A stretch of 64,000 nt of DNA from positions 18,801,254 to 18,865,253 of the forward strand of contig CM033723.1 in assembly GCA_019671005.1 (NCBI GenBank), written 5' to 3'. Source of the DNA: Hibiscus mutabilis (lineage: Eukaryota; Streptophyta; Magnoliopsida; Malvales; Malvaceae). Made by a program: the position numbers and the translations under genes. Within the stretch, counting starts at the first letter, position 1. The number at the start of each line of letters is the position of its first letter. The notes under the pieces were generated by a model, which saw nothing but the letters and a program-made list of their open reading frames with translations, did no database searches and had not been told where the DNA came from. Below, in pieces: positions 1-12,672 of this stretch.

Positions 1-33
1 GCCACTCGGACTATTGGGAACCTCATCGGGTAT

Positions 34-216
34 GCGGTTTAACTAGGCAACCTAATTTAATGGTGATCTTGATGCTTAACTAGGCAAGGTCGGTACTCTT
101 GCGGTTTAACTAGGCAAGGGTGGAAATCTCGCGGTTCAACTAGGTGAGGGTGTCAAATCTTGCGGTTTAACTAGGCAAGGTTTAGGTATATCATGCGGTT
201 TAACTAGGCATGGTAT
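34..216 (+). repeat. Imperfect minisatellite, about 40-bp unit
   Basis: Six imperfect units built around GCGGTTTAACTAGGCAAGG, with variable spacers of about 20 bp. They lie inside the LTR. The sister LTR ending at 63148 has a different short duplication at the matching place (61491 and 61539), so this part of the LTR varies between copies. Confidence 0.8.
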
Positions 217-316
217 GAGAGATTCGTGTATCCAATATGTTGGATAAAGGGTAGTCTATTTGGGTCACTATTAATGCCAATATATGTGAAAGTTTATGTG
301 TTGAACCTTTTAATGT

Positions 317-405
317 AATGCTTTGGGATTTAAGCATGTCTTATTTAATAATGCTTTGGGATTTAAGCATGGTTTATGATTTAATGCTTTGGGATCTAAG
401 CATGG
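317..405 (+). repeat. Three-copy short tandem repeat
   Basis: AATGCTTTGGGATTTAAGCATG occurs at 317, 350 and 383 (the last copy has one substitution) at an even 33-bp spacing inside the LTR. Confidence 0.85.
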
Positions 406-1153
406 AATATGTATATGATGTTGCATAAGGGTGTTTATGCATGTCTCAGTTGGAGACAAGGAGAGTGCTTTGGTTATAAGCATGTTTTGGAAACAAATGT
501 TTTGGTTTCAAATGTTTTAAATGCATCATTGTTTATGAGCATCCTCGCTAAGCATTTGTGCTTACGCTCTCTTTTTCTTAATGATGCAGAGCATTAAAGT
601 TTGGGGGCTGCAAGGGCAAGGCTAAAGTGATCCTAAGACAATGGCTACTTTGAGTATGAACTCGGTTTATGATTCTGGTTAATAAGGCAATGTATTCGCC
701 ATATTTTGGGGAGTTGTAATTCTATTTTTCCGTGGTTCTTAAGCACGTGAAGTGCTGGATTTCATGTTGGTTTGTTGTTATTAGACTTGTGTGAATCATT
801 GCCTATTTTGGTGCTAGATGTGTGCTTAGGAATGCATCTAGTTATTTTTGGTGTGGTTGCCAAGTTTTGATGATTCGAGCAAGTTTGGTATGATGCTATA
901 ATTGTGCAAACATGTTGAGTATGCCTTATAGGTACCAAATATGAGTTTTGGTTGTTTGGTAGAATGATATTAGAAAGCATGCCTATAGATCATCAAGTTT
1001 GTATGAATGCCATGTTTGGTTGATGTTTTTGTGTTGCTTTGGTGGGAAATATATTTTGATGATGTTGTATAAATGTTTGAAGCATGTATAAGTGGTTTGG
1101 TTTCATTAAAGTGTGCTTAAACAGTAATTTGTGGCATTACAGGTCCAGGCATA

Positions 1154-1395
1154 TCGAAACAGGTGACCCTGTACCAGTACGGCTAGGCCATTTTAGGCAT
1201 AGCATTTTGATACGCAGGTAGGTGTTTCGATACGGATAAGCCTTTCCAGGCATAGCGTTTCGGTCCTCGAGCAAGTGTTCTGATACGGTCTTAAGCATTT
1301 TTGCTATGCGTTTAGGTACGGGTTTTAGCTATTGGAATCTGAGTTTTTGAAATCATAAGGGCGTATTGAAACACTTGTACGCGTATCGGTACGGC
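1154..1395 (+). repeat. CGATAC paired-motif array in Ty3 LTR
   Basis: Paired CGATAC-like hexamers whose starts I place at 1155/1175, 1208/1228, 1261/1281 and 1367/1387, each pair 20 bp apart. Several are decayed (CGAAAC, CAGTAC, TGATAC, CGGTAC), partly as expected from C-to-T change at CG. Confidence 0.75.
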
Positions 1396-1820
1396 TACCA
1401 TTAAATTGGTTATTTTGGAATCTTGAAGGTTTCTATTTCTTTCATATTGGTCCCTGAAGTTTGCAAATGCAATTGTATAAGATTGGATGATCATTTTGAC
1501 ATGAAATTTGTCATGTGAGCATGAAAATAGACTAATTGAGGATTGGTAAATTTAATTTCAGTTTTGGTTCTTAAAATTATCAATTTTGTAATTTAGTCCC
1601 TGAATCGCATGATATGCAATTGGTGGCCTTCCCGTGATCTGTTTTCTTTGAAAATTTAACCGCTGCAAGTATACACATGTAGGATTAATAATTTGCATCT
1701 AGATAAGAAAAAAATAAAAAATAGACCAGTTTTTTGTAATTGTTCTTCGGTTTGCTTCGGCAAACCTAATATTGTTCTCTCAGTTCAATAGGGCATCTAG
1801 GCCGGGTCGGGGGGGTTACA

Positions 1821-1913
1821 CCTGCTCCCATCCATTTCCTAAAGTTAAGAAAGCTCCACCATTGTTGTATCCTACCCCATGCTCAAGCTAACACCTCACT
1901 TATTGAGCCTCCT
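1821..1913. other. Spacer between two convergent LTR ends
   Basis: 93 bp between the plus-strand LTR end at 1820 and the minus-strand LTR end at 1914. There is no primer-binding site or ORF. Its last five bases, CTCCT (1909-1913), are the left TSD of the solo LTR, so it is older DNA that originally continued into 13621 onward. Confidence 0.6.
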
Positions 1914-2319
1914 TGTAACCCCATTGACCTGGCCTAGTCTCAAGAACCGAGCGAGCTATATTAGGTTTACCGAGGTAAACCGTGAAGAAGAAACTCGAAA
2001 CGTGACCATTTTTTCCTTTATCTTATCTAGATGCAAATTATTATCTTATGTGTTCATACTGACCCCAGGTGAAAGCCCAACCCAATCGGACATCGAATTA
2101 GGTACAATTACAATTTATGGACCAAATTGCAATTCCAGAAAACTATAAGGACTTATTTTTATGTTACCAACCTTTAATTAGTCCGGTTTCATGAATATGT
2201 GTCGAAACTCAGTTCAAAATGATCATCCATACTCATTCAATTGCATCCACAGAATTCAGGGACTAAAACGTAAGAAAACAGAATTTCTGAACATACAAAT
2301 AACTGAAATAACTGCTAGC

Positions 2320-2550
2320 CGTATCAGTGTGCTAAGGAGGTGTATCAATACGCTTTGCCTGAATAAAAATCCCCAATTCCAGTAGCTCAAAACCGTATTG
2401 ATACGCTTACGCGTACCGATACGCCTTGCCCAAAAATGTTAGCCCGTATCGAAACGATCCCTCGCGTACTAAAATGCTAGCCTACGTACTAGAACACTAA
2501 GCCTAAAATGGTTTATCCCTATCGGTACGGAGACACGCATGCAAATACGC
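2320..2550 (-). repeat. CGATAC paired-motif array in solo LTR
   Basis: Pairs start at about 2325/2346, 2399/2417, 2450/2469 and 2523/2542 (spacing 18-21 bp). Units such as CGTACCGATACG and CGTATTGATACG are clear; others are decayed. It lies at the position equivalent to the arrays at 1154-1395 and 62515-62725. Confidence 0.75.
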
Positions 2551-4345
2551 CTGGACCTATAATGTCCTCTTTTTCTGGTTTAACATGTTTTCGAAGGTAC
2601 CAAAACACCCTAACATGCTTCTAACATGTATCCAACACATTCAAAGATAAAACCTCAACAAGTCAACACAGATTCATCAACAATTCAGGGCATCTTGCAT
2701 CAAATATAAAACTAGAGGCATGCTTTCTAGAAACCAAGCCAAGCAAAGCACAAATCTCAAGACCAATGCAACCAACAATCCAAAATGACCAATTACAAAC
2801 CAAGAACAGCAAAACAACATTGCTCAAATAGGAAGTTTAACAAATTATCTCCCAAAACAACAACGGAAACCCCATTGCCCTTATTACTTATAGTCTAATT
2901 CGAAACATACTTTTAGTATCAAGTCTTTATTGATCCCTTGCTTCCTCGCTGCCTTCAAATCTTTAATTCTCTACATTAATGGACAAAGAGAGCGTAAGCA
3001 CACTAGGCTTAGTGAGGAGTGCTCAAAACAGCATCAATGCATTTAAAACCATTTCCCAACAACACATTGAAATCTCACTTCAATCATCTTTTAAACATCA
3101 TTTGAACATCATGTCTTGAAAACAATGAACTTAACACTTTCAAAAACCAACACATTAAACGATATGCAACATGTATCATTAACCATAAGCAAATTACATT
3201 GCTAAACCTCAATTTAAGCCTTCCCATGCATAACAAAACATATGTAAAGCTTAAAGAGTAAACATGTATAAATCACATTATACAACATAAACCATTACAT
3301 GACATATCCATAATTATATTCGCTTACAAGTGATCATAACCAAGTTCCTATACCAAAATAGTTCATCGAATACACGGATTCAAACAAGTGTCCTCTCAAC
3401 ACTCAAGCCATCTCAACCAGAATAGTGATACAATCACAATCACGGTACATTATCAGCCGAGTACAATTACAACACATGGGGACACCAACCCCAATCATCG
3501 GTTAGATGCTTAACCCACTAACGGGAGTTTACGGTACTATATAACCCCTCGACCGTTAGAGTACTTGGATGGAGTATTCGGTACGTCGTATAAAACCCTT
3601 CGACATCCAAGATGTCTTTTATAGTGAACTATCAAGCCTATGGCCTGCCAACTATATCCGATAACATTTTAAACCACATCACTTGCCAATATAATTCACA
3701 ATTAACCATGTACCTCACTGTTTTTTTATATGCATTAAACCAAATCATTTCCGAAGCAACAAACCATACTTTTCAACAAGTATTTCCATATACTTACAAG
3801 GATCACTTACCATGTGCATCCTTAAACATTTCATAATCAAAACATTATTAACATACTTTAAAACATGCTTAAACAGTAGGTACCATGTAATTCAAAACAA
3901 ATGCATAAACCATTTCGTAAAAGCATGACTGGGGGAGAAAAACACGTTTACTTACTTTCGAGTTTAAACCAATATTTCAAGCTAAGTTTAAACTCTCATA
4001 AACCATCTTTAGAACATTTTAGAGATGAAATCCACATTCTCACTCACCGATAGGCGAAACCTTAATTCGCTGACGCGAATTCAAGCGTCCAAAGCCTCCA
4101 AAGCTTCATTGATAGCTTCCGGACCAGCCTCCCCTATTTTAACCACATAACAACAGAGGATTAATGCATCTCAATGCATTCAAACACTGCAACAACATTC
4201 CTTACAAACCTCAACAATTCTTCCACAATAACCCAACCACAACAACCGAAATCATCATCTAACTCCTCCCAAACACAACCCAGCCACAAACTATCAATAT
4301 AACACTTTCGTTAACATCAATCAACATTCAAAACAAGATTACATC

Positions 4346-7300
4346 TGTAATATCCCAATTTTTGTCTAGTGACCAAAATGTATATTTTGAAAGTTTTGTG
4401 GCTAAAGTATAAACTTTGGAAAAGTTTAGGGACTAAAGTGTAATTTTCAAAAGTTATGTATTTTAACCCCAAAAAAGAATAGTTTATCCCCAAGAATGAC
4501 TTTTTTGTGTTATCCAAATTTTTGTACGGAGTTTGTATTAATGGCTATAAAGCGATAAAGTTCAAAAAATATTCAGATAATCAAATCGAATCGAATATCC
4601 AAAATATTTTAAAGGATGATAAGGCAAGGTTAATTATGTCATTTTACATGTCTAAGATATTTTCTTTGTGTTGGAAGAATACGAACCTTTAGATTTAAAT
4701 TGATTTTCCATGTTAAATATGAGTCGTTGGATGAAAAATGGCAAGATCATAATTTTGGAAAATCATAAGGGCAAAGTTGGTAACTACTAAGTTATTGGTT
4801 TATTTTTTACCATTGGATGAATACTTTAACAAGTGTTAAGCTTTGGAGCCGTGGATTAAGAGGGTAAAATGGTCATTTTGCTATTTAAGAGATATTTTAA
4901 GTTAAATAAGTGAAAATTATGACATTTGGTATAAAATAAAAGCAAAATAAATAAAGAAAATCTGGTATTTCTACCACTTTGCTGCTATGGGATATTTGGG
5001 GAGAAGAAAAGAAATTTTCAAGCTTGATTTCAAGCATTTAGAGTTGGATTCAAGGTTAGTTCAATAGATGCAAAATTGTTCTCCTTTAAATTCTCTTTCA
5101 TTTGATATAATTTTAACATGGTTTTCTTGCTTCTAAGTTGAAGATGGTGATTAGGGTTATGTGAATTTTGGGAATTTTGAAGATTTAAGAAACTATGTTT
5201 GATTTTATGTTGTTTCCATGATTGGGACTAAATTGGATTGATGCCTAAAGTTAAGGGACTATTTCGTCCAGCATTTATAGTTTAGGGGCTGGTGTTTTAA
5301 ATCTGAATTTTTAAGAGTATTTATAGATTTGATGATAATTGAAGCTTGAATTTGATGTTTGGAGGTTGAAAATCTAGTTAGTTCAACTAGTGACTAAATC
5401 AACAATTTGGAAATCTTTATGGACCTATTCGGTTTGATTGATTAAGATTAGGGACTGATGTTGTTTTGTATTTAATAAGTTGTTATTGATTATATAAGGT
5501 TTTGCTAAGCATGAAATTGAAGTTGGAATGCTAAAAGGTGTTATCTAGATTAGTGTCCATTTTAGCAATTTGTTAAATTGTAAGAACCAATTCGGCATGC
5601 TGGAAATTGACAAGGATCGGTTCTGATTTTTTATTATAATGATGACTTTGATGAATTAACAATGATTGGAGGCTTAATTGCAAAGTTCCGAAGCTTGAAT
5701 CCTTGGATTGTATTTAGTGAACAATTCGGCAATGCGAGAAAATGTAAGGACCAGTGTGTAACAATATGGAAATCAGGGTATTTATGTGTTAGAAATGTGG
5801 TTAAATGCTAGAAATTATATTTTAATCAAAATGAATTCAAGTTTAGGGACCAAAATGACATTTCGGCAAAGTCAATGATTTAGGGACTAGAATGTACAAA
5901 AGTTGTAAGTGAAGAATTTATGATGATTGTTATTAGGTAAGGATTCTATTAGTGATAAATATATTGAAAATGGCATTGAAATGGAAAAGATTTTCATTTT
6001 AGTCCATAAACCTTTAAGTGAATGAAAATCGAATGGAATACTCAAATTATGGAATTTGAAACATTTTGTATTTAAATGCTCGTTAGCAAGCTCGGAAGAA
6101 TTAATGGAGGTTCAAATTGGTCACTAAGGACCATAATGAGTTTTTGAAAAATACAAGGAAGAAAGGAAAATATTTGGAAATTTTATATTCGAATGATTAT
6201 ATTAGACAACATGTTTAAGGTATTGTTAGATTTGAATATAACAAATATTTTATTTTATTCATGTGATTAATAAAGTCAAATACGAATCAAAGAAGGTTCG
6301 AGGTACTATGAAAGAAATGATCGAACTAGGACTTAGTGAGGCATTGTGTTAAGTGGCCAAGGTGAGTGCAATTGCATACATATCATGACACATTGATGTT
6401 TTATACATCGTTGGGATGGCTTGCGATGAACCTACCCAAATTTTATTGTTATTATATTTATATCATGGAGCATATGATTGACATATTTTAAATATGTCAA
6501 AAGTTGAATATAAATGCATGGATCACTAGTTATGTATGATGTTATATCATGAATGTTATTTCGGGAATGAACTTCCCAATGTTAACTTATGTTGATATAC
6601 ATTGCCATGGATGAAATAAATGTGGAATATATTCCCAAGTATGTCATTGAGGGACAGGGTATAGTTGGCATGCCATAGAGTCCAGCAGCACGCTGCATAC
6701 TCGGTTTAGCATTATAGTGTATATAAAGGACACTTAGTGTATATGGTGGGCACAACCTTATGTGTATTATGGTGGGTACGACCTTATGTGTATTAGCATT
6801 TCGGTGTATATTTGACTCATGTACCTAGGGTCCTCATAGGCTTATATTTGGGCTATGGTTTATTGATTAATAAAAGATAAACATGTGAATAAGCTTATGA
6901 GCTTTTGGAATAAATGGCAAGTATATTGGTAAGAAATTTATATCTCGTTTGTATTATGTTAATATATGATTAACATGATGGTAATACATATCTAGTGACC
7001 GTGATGCATTTATGCATATATAGCATATTATGACAAATGCACAAGCATGAAAGTATTATGACATTGACATATAGTAAATCATTACTAATGCAATGTGAAA
7101 GTTTGAGGGCATTGGCATGGAGTAAATCATTACCAATGCAGTATAAAGGTTAGTATATTGGCATATGGCATGTTATATATATATATGCAGCCGTGAGGTT
7201 TAATAAGTCGTGAAATTGAATAAGCCTGTTTAGTTGTTTTTAATCTTGATTATTGCCTCACTAAGTTCGTACTTAGCGTGTGTTTGATTGTGCACACGTA

Positions 7301-7648
7301 GGTGGTTCGAGATATTAGAGTAAGCAAGGTGTTGCATCAAGTTCAGAGAATTTCATCAAGCTACCACGGTAATGACATCCTACTTGAGGTTTTTAATTAA
7401 TTTTAGTGGCATGTATAAATATAATAAAATTGTCTATTTTAGTTTAGAGTCTATTATTTATTGAATAGCTATTTTGTTATTTTTGAAAGATAAAGGAGCT
7501 CCGATTTTGTGTTTTAAGTTAGTATAAATATTTTTTTACGATTTTAAATTTTATAGTATTTTTGAAAAAGGTCATTGTCAACATTGTATTTGTTTTGTGA
7601 CATTTCTGACTTGACTCTGATGATCGGAGTCAAGAAGGGGGTGTTACA
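4346..7648 (+). mobile_element. 5' LTR of the nested chromovirus (3303 bp)
   Basis: Runs from TGTAATATCCC to GTGTTACA. It matches the 3' LTR along its length except for a block (about 6238-6795) absent from the other copy. That block includes a short tandem array with the repeated phrase GACCTTATGTGTATTA. It does not contain the CGATAC motif. Confidence 0.9.
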
Positions 7649-7653
7649 TTTAT

Positions 7654-7665
7654 TGGTATCAGAGC
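7654..7665 (+). other. Primer-binding site, initiator-Met tRNA
   Basis: TGGTATCAGAGC five bases after the 5' LTR end, the complement of the plant initiator-Met tRNA 3' end. Confidence 0.9.
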
Positions 7666-9916
7666 AACAGGTTTAGCCGGTTCTGGATCCAAACTGAGCT
7701 TGTTGTCAGTCAGTAAATGTATACATGCCACTTGATGCAACTGCTTATTGAATTGATTGAATAAAGTTATAGATTTCTGAAGTTGAGAAATCGCTTAGAG
7801 CGATCGAACAGTTGGATAAGAATGAGGCTTATAAAAGTAGTAACAAGGTTAATCATTATTCGCTCAATGTGATGTTAAAGTGTTGGTGAAGTTGGAAATG
7901 CCTAATTAAACCAAAGTTTATTATTTCAAACAAATTCAACCCCAAGTTCATTAGACTTTTATTACTAGAGAGCTAGGAAGTCTTGAAGTGTTGGATTTCA
8001 AGTAGGATATTGATGGAAAACCAATGTCGATAGACTATTGGTTTAACAAATATAAAGGTGATGCTAGAAGGGCTTCGTTGTGGTGATCCGGAAAAGCTCG
8101 ATATGATGATAACTTATCCTTTTGGATATAGCACAAGGGTAAGTCAAATTTATAAGAATTACTCGATGGAAATTCAACGAAATCAAATTTTTGGTAAGAC
8201 TTAATAGAGTTGCCTCTTTATGAATTGCGATTTCGCTGGGCATGGAATGATTATGGGCCTAATATGTCATTATGAATTTATGCTCAAAATGAATAAATTT
8301 AAAAGGAACTAGAAAGTTCGTAGATTGTAATGATAAGGGAAAAATCAGATTTTTCTGATCAATGTGATTCAGTAGTATTTTTAAAGAAACTATTATCTTA
8401 AGGATGTAAGAAGTTTCTAGCTTATGTTGACAACATACAAGTATTCAAAGGTGAACTTGGAAAGTATCTCAACTGCCAATGAATATCAGGATGAGTTACT
8501 TCCGGAACTGCCAGAGTTACCATCTGATCGTGAAGTGAAATTCAGGATTTAGGTTTTCTCTGGCACTGAATTTATATTAAAGGGCACTGTACAAAAGGAC
8601 TCTTATAGAGATAAGAGAGTTAAATGTTCAGTTATGTGAACTATTGGATTGAGGTTTTATACGACTTAGTATATTACCTTGGGAGTTATAGTATTGTTTA
8701 TGAAAAAAAGAAAAATGGTTCGATGAAATTTATTACAGTAATAGCTATCAATCGAGTATAAAGATGGCTTTATCAAAAGTGTAGTATGAAAGAAGATTAT
8801 GATAAACGTTTATGAATAGTGTTACAAGCCTTGTAGGAAGGGTAATTGTATGCAAAGTTACCCAAATGTGAATTTGATTAATTCAAGTTGCATCTCCATG
8901 TCACATTGTCTCAACAAAGAGAATATGAGTATATCCTAAGAAAGTTAAGATCGTAGAACTAGTATTACTACAGACTGAAGTTAATAAGGATTCCATGTTA
9001 TGTAGTTATACGTTCCATAATAGGTTGGGATGTGTATTGATGTAATAAGGCTAAAGTAGTAGTTGATGTATTTAGTCAAAAGTTATTCTTTGCCTTATAA
9101 GCATTAAATGCCCAATTATCTTTGGAGGAATATAGTGTATTGATTACACAGCTTCAGCTCAAGTCTACTTTGACAAATCTGATCAAAGATTTACAGATGA
9201 AAGATAAGATATGTTTGGAAAGAATTTAGTAAGGTAAAAAGGGAAAACTAAAGATTTTGATGTTAAGTCTAAAGAATGTTGATATTATCGAGGGGTAATT
9301 TATATCCCCGGTGATGATGAGTTAAAAAGAGAACTAAAAGGTGATTGGATCTGATTTAGTTCGGGATGCGGAGAATAAAGTAAGAATGGTTCGAAGCAAT
9401 CTTAGAAATACTTTAGAATGATGGAAATTATACGCTGATCTTGAAAGAAAAGATATTTAATATGAAGTTAAGGATAAAGTATTCCTTAAAAGTTTCACCT
9501 TGGAAGAAGGTGTTATGGCTTAGACAAAAAGGGAAGCTGGGTCAGAGATTTATTGGACCATATAAGATTGTGAAAAAAGTTGGTCCGGTGGCTTATCAGC
9601 TAGCCTTACCTCCTGAAATGAAAAAGATTCACGATGTATTTCATGTATCGATGCTCAAGAAATATCGATCAGATCCTTTACATGTTATTAGAGGAAATAG
9701 AGATTCAGCTGAATTTGATTTATGAGAAAGAACCGGTAACGATTCTGGCACATGGAGTCAAAGAACTAAGGAATAAGATTATCTCCATTGTTAAAGTTCT
9801 TTAGCGAAATCATGAAGTCGAAAAAACGACTTGGGAAAGAGAAAAAGATAGGAAAAAGTAGTTTCCTTACCTTTTTGAACCAGGTACGTATTAAAAATTC
9901 AAGGAAGAATTTTCTT

Positions 9917-9926
9917 AAGGGGAGAA
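9917..9926 (+). other. Polypurine tract
   Basis: AAGGGGAGAA directly before the 3' LTR, the plus-strand primer for reverse transcription. Confidence 0.8.
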
Positions 9927-9927
9927 T

Positions 9928-12672
9928 TGTAGTATCCCAATTTTTGTCTAGTGACCAAAATGTAAATTTTGAAAGTTTTGTGGCTAAAGTATAAACTTTG
10001 GAAAACTTTAGGGACCAAAGTGTAATTTTCAAAAGTTATGTATTTTAACCCTGTAAATGAATAGTTTATCCCCAAGAATGACGTTTTTGTGCTATCCAAA
10101 TTTTTCGTACGAAGTTTGTATTAATGGCTATAAAGCGATAAAGCTCGAAAAAAAATATTCAGATAATCGGATTGAATCGAATATCCAAGATATTTTGAAG
10201 GATGATAAGGCAAGGTTAATTATGTCATTTTACATTTCTAAGATATTTTCTTTGTGTTGGAATAATATGAACCCTTGGATTTAAGTTGGTTTTCCATGTT
10301 AAATATAAGCTGTTAGATGAAAAATGGCAAGATTGTAATTTTGGGAAATAATAAGGGCAAAGTTGGTAACTACTAAGTTATTGGTTTATTTTTTACCATT
10401 GGATGAATACTTTAACAAGTGTCAAGCTTTGGAGCCTTGGATCAAGAGGGTAAAATGGTCATTTTGCTATTTAAGAGATATTTTAAGTTAAATAAGTGAA
10501 GATTATGACATTTGGTATAAAATAAAAGAAAAATAAATAAAGAAAATCTGGTCTTTCTATCACTTTGCTGCCGTGGGATATTTGGGGAGAAGAAAAGAAA
10601 TTTTCATGCTTGATTTCAAGCATTTAGAGTTGGATTCAAGGTTAGTTCATTAGATGCAAAGTTGTTCTCCTTTAAATTCTCTTTCATTTGATATAATTTT
10701 CACATGGTTTTCTTGCTTCTAAGTTGAAGATGGTGGTTAGGGTTATGTGAATTTTGGGAATTTTAAAGATTTAAGAAACTATGTTTGATTTTATGTTGTT
10801 TCCATGCTTGGGACTAAATTGGATTGATGTCGAAAGTTAAGGGACTATTTTGTCCAGTATTTAAAGGTTAGGGCATGGTGTTTTAAATCTGAATTTTTAA
10901 GAGTATTTATAGATTTGATAATAATTGAAGCTTTAATTTGATATTTGGACATTGAAAATCTAGTTATTTCAACTAGTGACTAAATCAGCAATTTGGAAAT
11001 CTTTATGGACCTATTCGGCTTGATTGATTAAGATTCAGGACTGATGTTGTTTAGTATTTAATAAGTTTTTATCGATTATATAAGGTTTTGCTAAGCATGA
11101 AATTGAAGTTGGAATGCTAAAATTGGTGTTATCTTCATTAGTGGCCATTTTAGCAATTTGTTAAATTCTAAGAGCCAATTCGGCATGCTGGAAATTGACA
11201 AGGATCAATTCTGATTTTTAAGTATAATGATGAGTTTGATGAATTAATAATGATTGGAGGCTTAATTGCAAAGTTAGGAAGCTTGAATCCTTGGATTGTA
11301 TTTAGTGACCAATTCGGCAATACGAGAAAATGTAAAGACCAGCGTGTAACAATCTGGAAATCAGGGTATTTATGTGTTAGAAATATGGTTAAATGTTGGA
11401 AATTACATTAGAATCAAAATAAATTCGAGTTTAGGGACCAAAATGGCATTTCGGCAAAGTCAGGGATTTTGGGACTATAATGTACAAAAGTTGTAAGTGA
11501 AGAATTTATGATGAATGTTATTAGGTAAGGATTCTATTGGTGATAAATATATTGAAAATGGCACTGAAATGGAAAAGATTCTCATTTTAGTCCCTAAACC
11601 TTTAAGTGAATGAAAATCGAATGGAATACTCGAATTATGGAATTTGAAACATTTTGTATTTAAATGTTAGTTAGCAAGCTTGGAAGAATTAATGGAAGTT
11701 TAAATTGGTCACTAAGGACCATAATCAGTTTTTGAACAGTACAAGGAAGAAAGGAAAATATTTGGAAATTTTATATTCGAATGATTATATTAGACAACAT
11801 GTTTAAGGTATTGTTAGATTTGAATCTAGCACTTCGGTGCATATTTGACTCGTGTACCGAGGGTCCTCATAGGCTTATATCTGGGCTATGGTTTATTGGT
11901 TAATAAAAGATAAATAGGTGAATAAGCTTATGAGCTTTTGGAATAAATGGCAAGTATATTGGTAAGAAATTTATATCCGGTTTATATTAAGTTAATATAT
12001 GATTAACATGATGGTAATACATATCTAGTGATCATGATGCATATATGGCATATTATGACAAATGCACAAGCATGAAAGTCTTACGACATTGACATATAGT
12101 AAATCATTACTAATGCAATGTGAAAGTTTGATGGCATTGGCATGTAGTAAATCATTAGCAATGCAATATAAAGGTTAGTATATTGGCATATGGCATGTTA
12201 TATATATATATGCAGCCTTGAGGTTTAATAAGTCAAGAACTTGAATAAGCCTATTTAGTTGTTTTTAATCTTGATTATTGTCTCACTAAGTTCGTAATTA
12301 GCGTGTGTTTGATTGTGCACACATAGGTGGTTCGAGATATTGGAGTAAGCAAGGCATTGCAACAAGTTCAGAGAATTTCATCAAGCTACCATGGTAATGA
12401 CATCCTACTTGAGGTTTTTAATTAATTTTAGTGGCATGTATAAATATAATAAAATTGTCTATTTTAGTTTAGAGTCTATTATTTATTGAATAGCTATTTT
12501 GTTATTTTTGAAAGATAAATGAGCTCCAGTTTTGTGTTTTAAGTCAGTATAAATTTTTTTTACGGTTTTAAATTTTATAGTATTTTTGAAAAAGGTCATT
12601 GTCAATATTATATTTGTTTTGTGACATTTCTGACTTGACTCTGATGATCGGAGTCGATAAGGGGGTGTTACA
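9928..12672 (+). mobile_element. 3' LTR of the nested chromovirus (2745 bp)
   Basis: Starts TGTAGTATCCC and ends GTGTTACA, followed by TSD ACATC. It is 558 bp shorter than the 5' LTR because one block is deleted at about 11826. The rest aligns closely with scattered substitutions. Confidence 0.9.

Larger units (their letters stand above)
1..1820 (+). mobile_element. Ty3/gypsy LTR, 3' part, cut by window edge
   Basis: Plus-strand LTR ending in GGTTACA at 1820. The stretch from about 540 (CTCGCTAAGC, a few bases before an ATGCAGAG) to the end matches, in order, the last part of the LTR that ends at 63148, and in reverse complement the solo LTR at 1914-13615. It carries two minisatellites (34-216 and 317-405) and one CGATAC hairpin array (1154-1395). 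No primer-binding site follows 1820, so this is either the 3' LTR of an element lying to the left or a solo LTR. No gene is seen in it; short ORFs here are chance. Confidence 0.75.
7649..9927 (+). pseudogene. Broken gag-pol of the nested chromovirus
   Basis: Degenerate coding remains between the LTRs. Around 8490-8570 translation resembles the start of the reverse-transcriptase region (ELPELPSDREVEF). 9050-9230 resembles the end of RNase H. 9441-9725 is an open stretch of 94 codons matching the integrase C-terminal GPY/F-type domain (RFIGPYKIVKKVGPVAYQLA), and 9766-9900 reads as a chromodomain-like tail (KTTWEREKD) in a broken frame. Protease, most of the reverse transcriptase and the integrase catalytic core are missing. 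Confidence 0.8.
4346..12672 (+). mobile_element. Defective Ty3/gypsy chromovirus, complete ends
   Basis: Two long LTRs (4346-7648 and 9928-12672), a Met-tRNA primer-binding site, a polypurine tract and a 5-bp TSD ACATC (4341-4345 and 12673-12677) define an intact insertion into the solo LTR. The internal region is only about 2.3 kb, less than half that of a coding-competent chromovirus, and holds broken gag-pol pieces. The surviving 3' pol end matches integrase C-terminus followed by a Tekay/Del-like chromodomain, as in the element at 18439. The element cannot encode its own mobility proteins. Confidence 0.9.

Noticed and set aside
9766..10099. Minus-strand ORFs of 66-88 codons over the LTR start
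   Set aside because: A near-identical 66-codon reading appears at 4317-4517 because it is the repeated LTR itself, not a gene.
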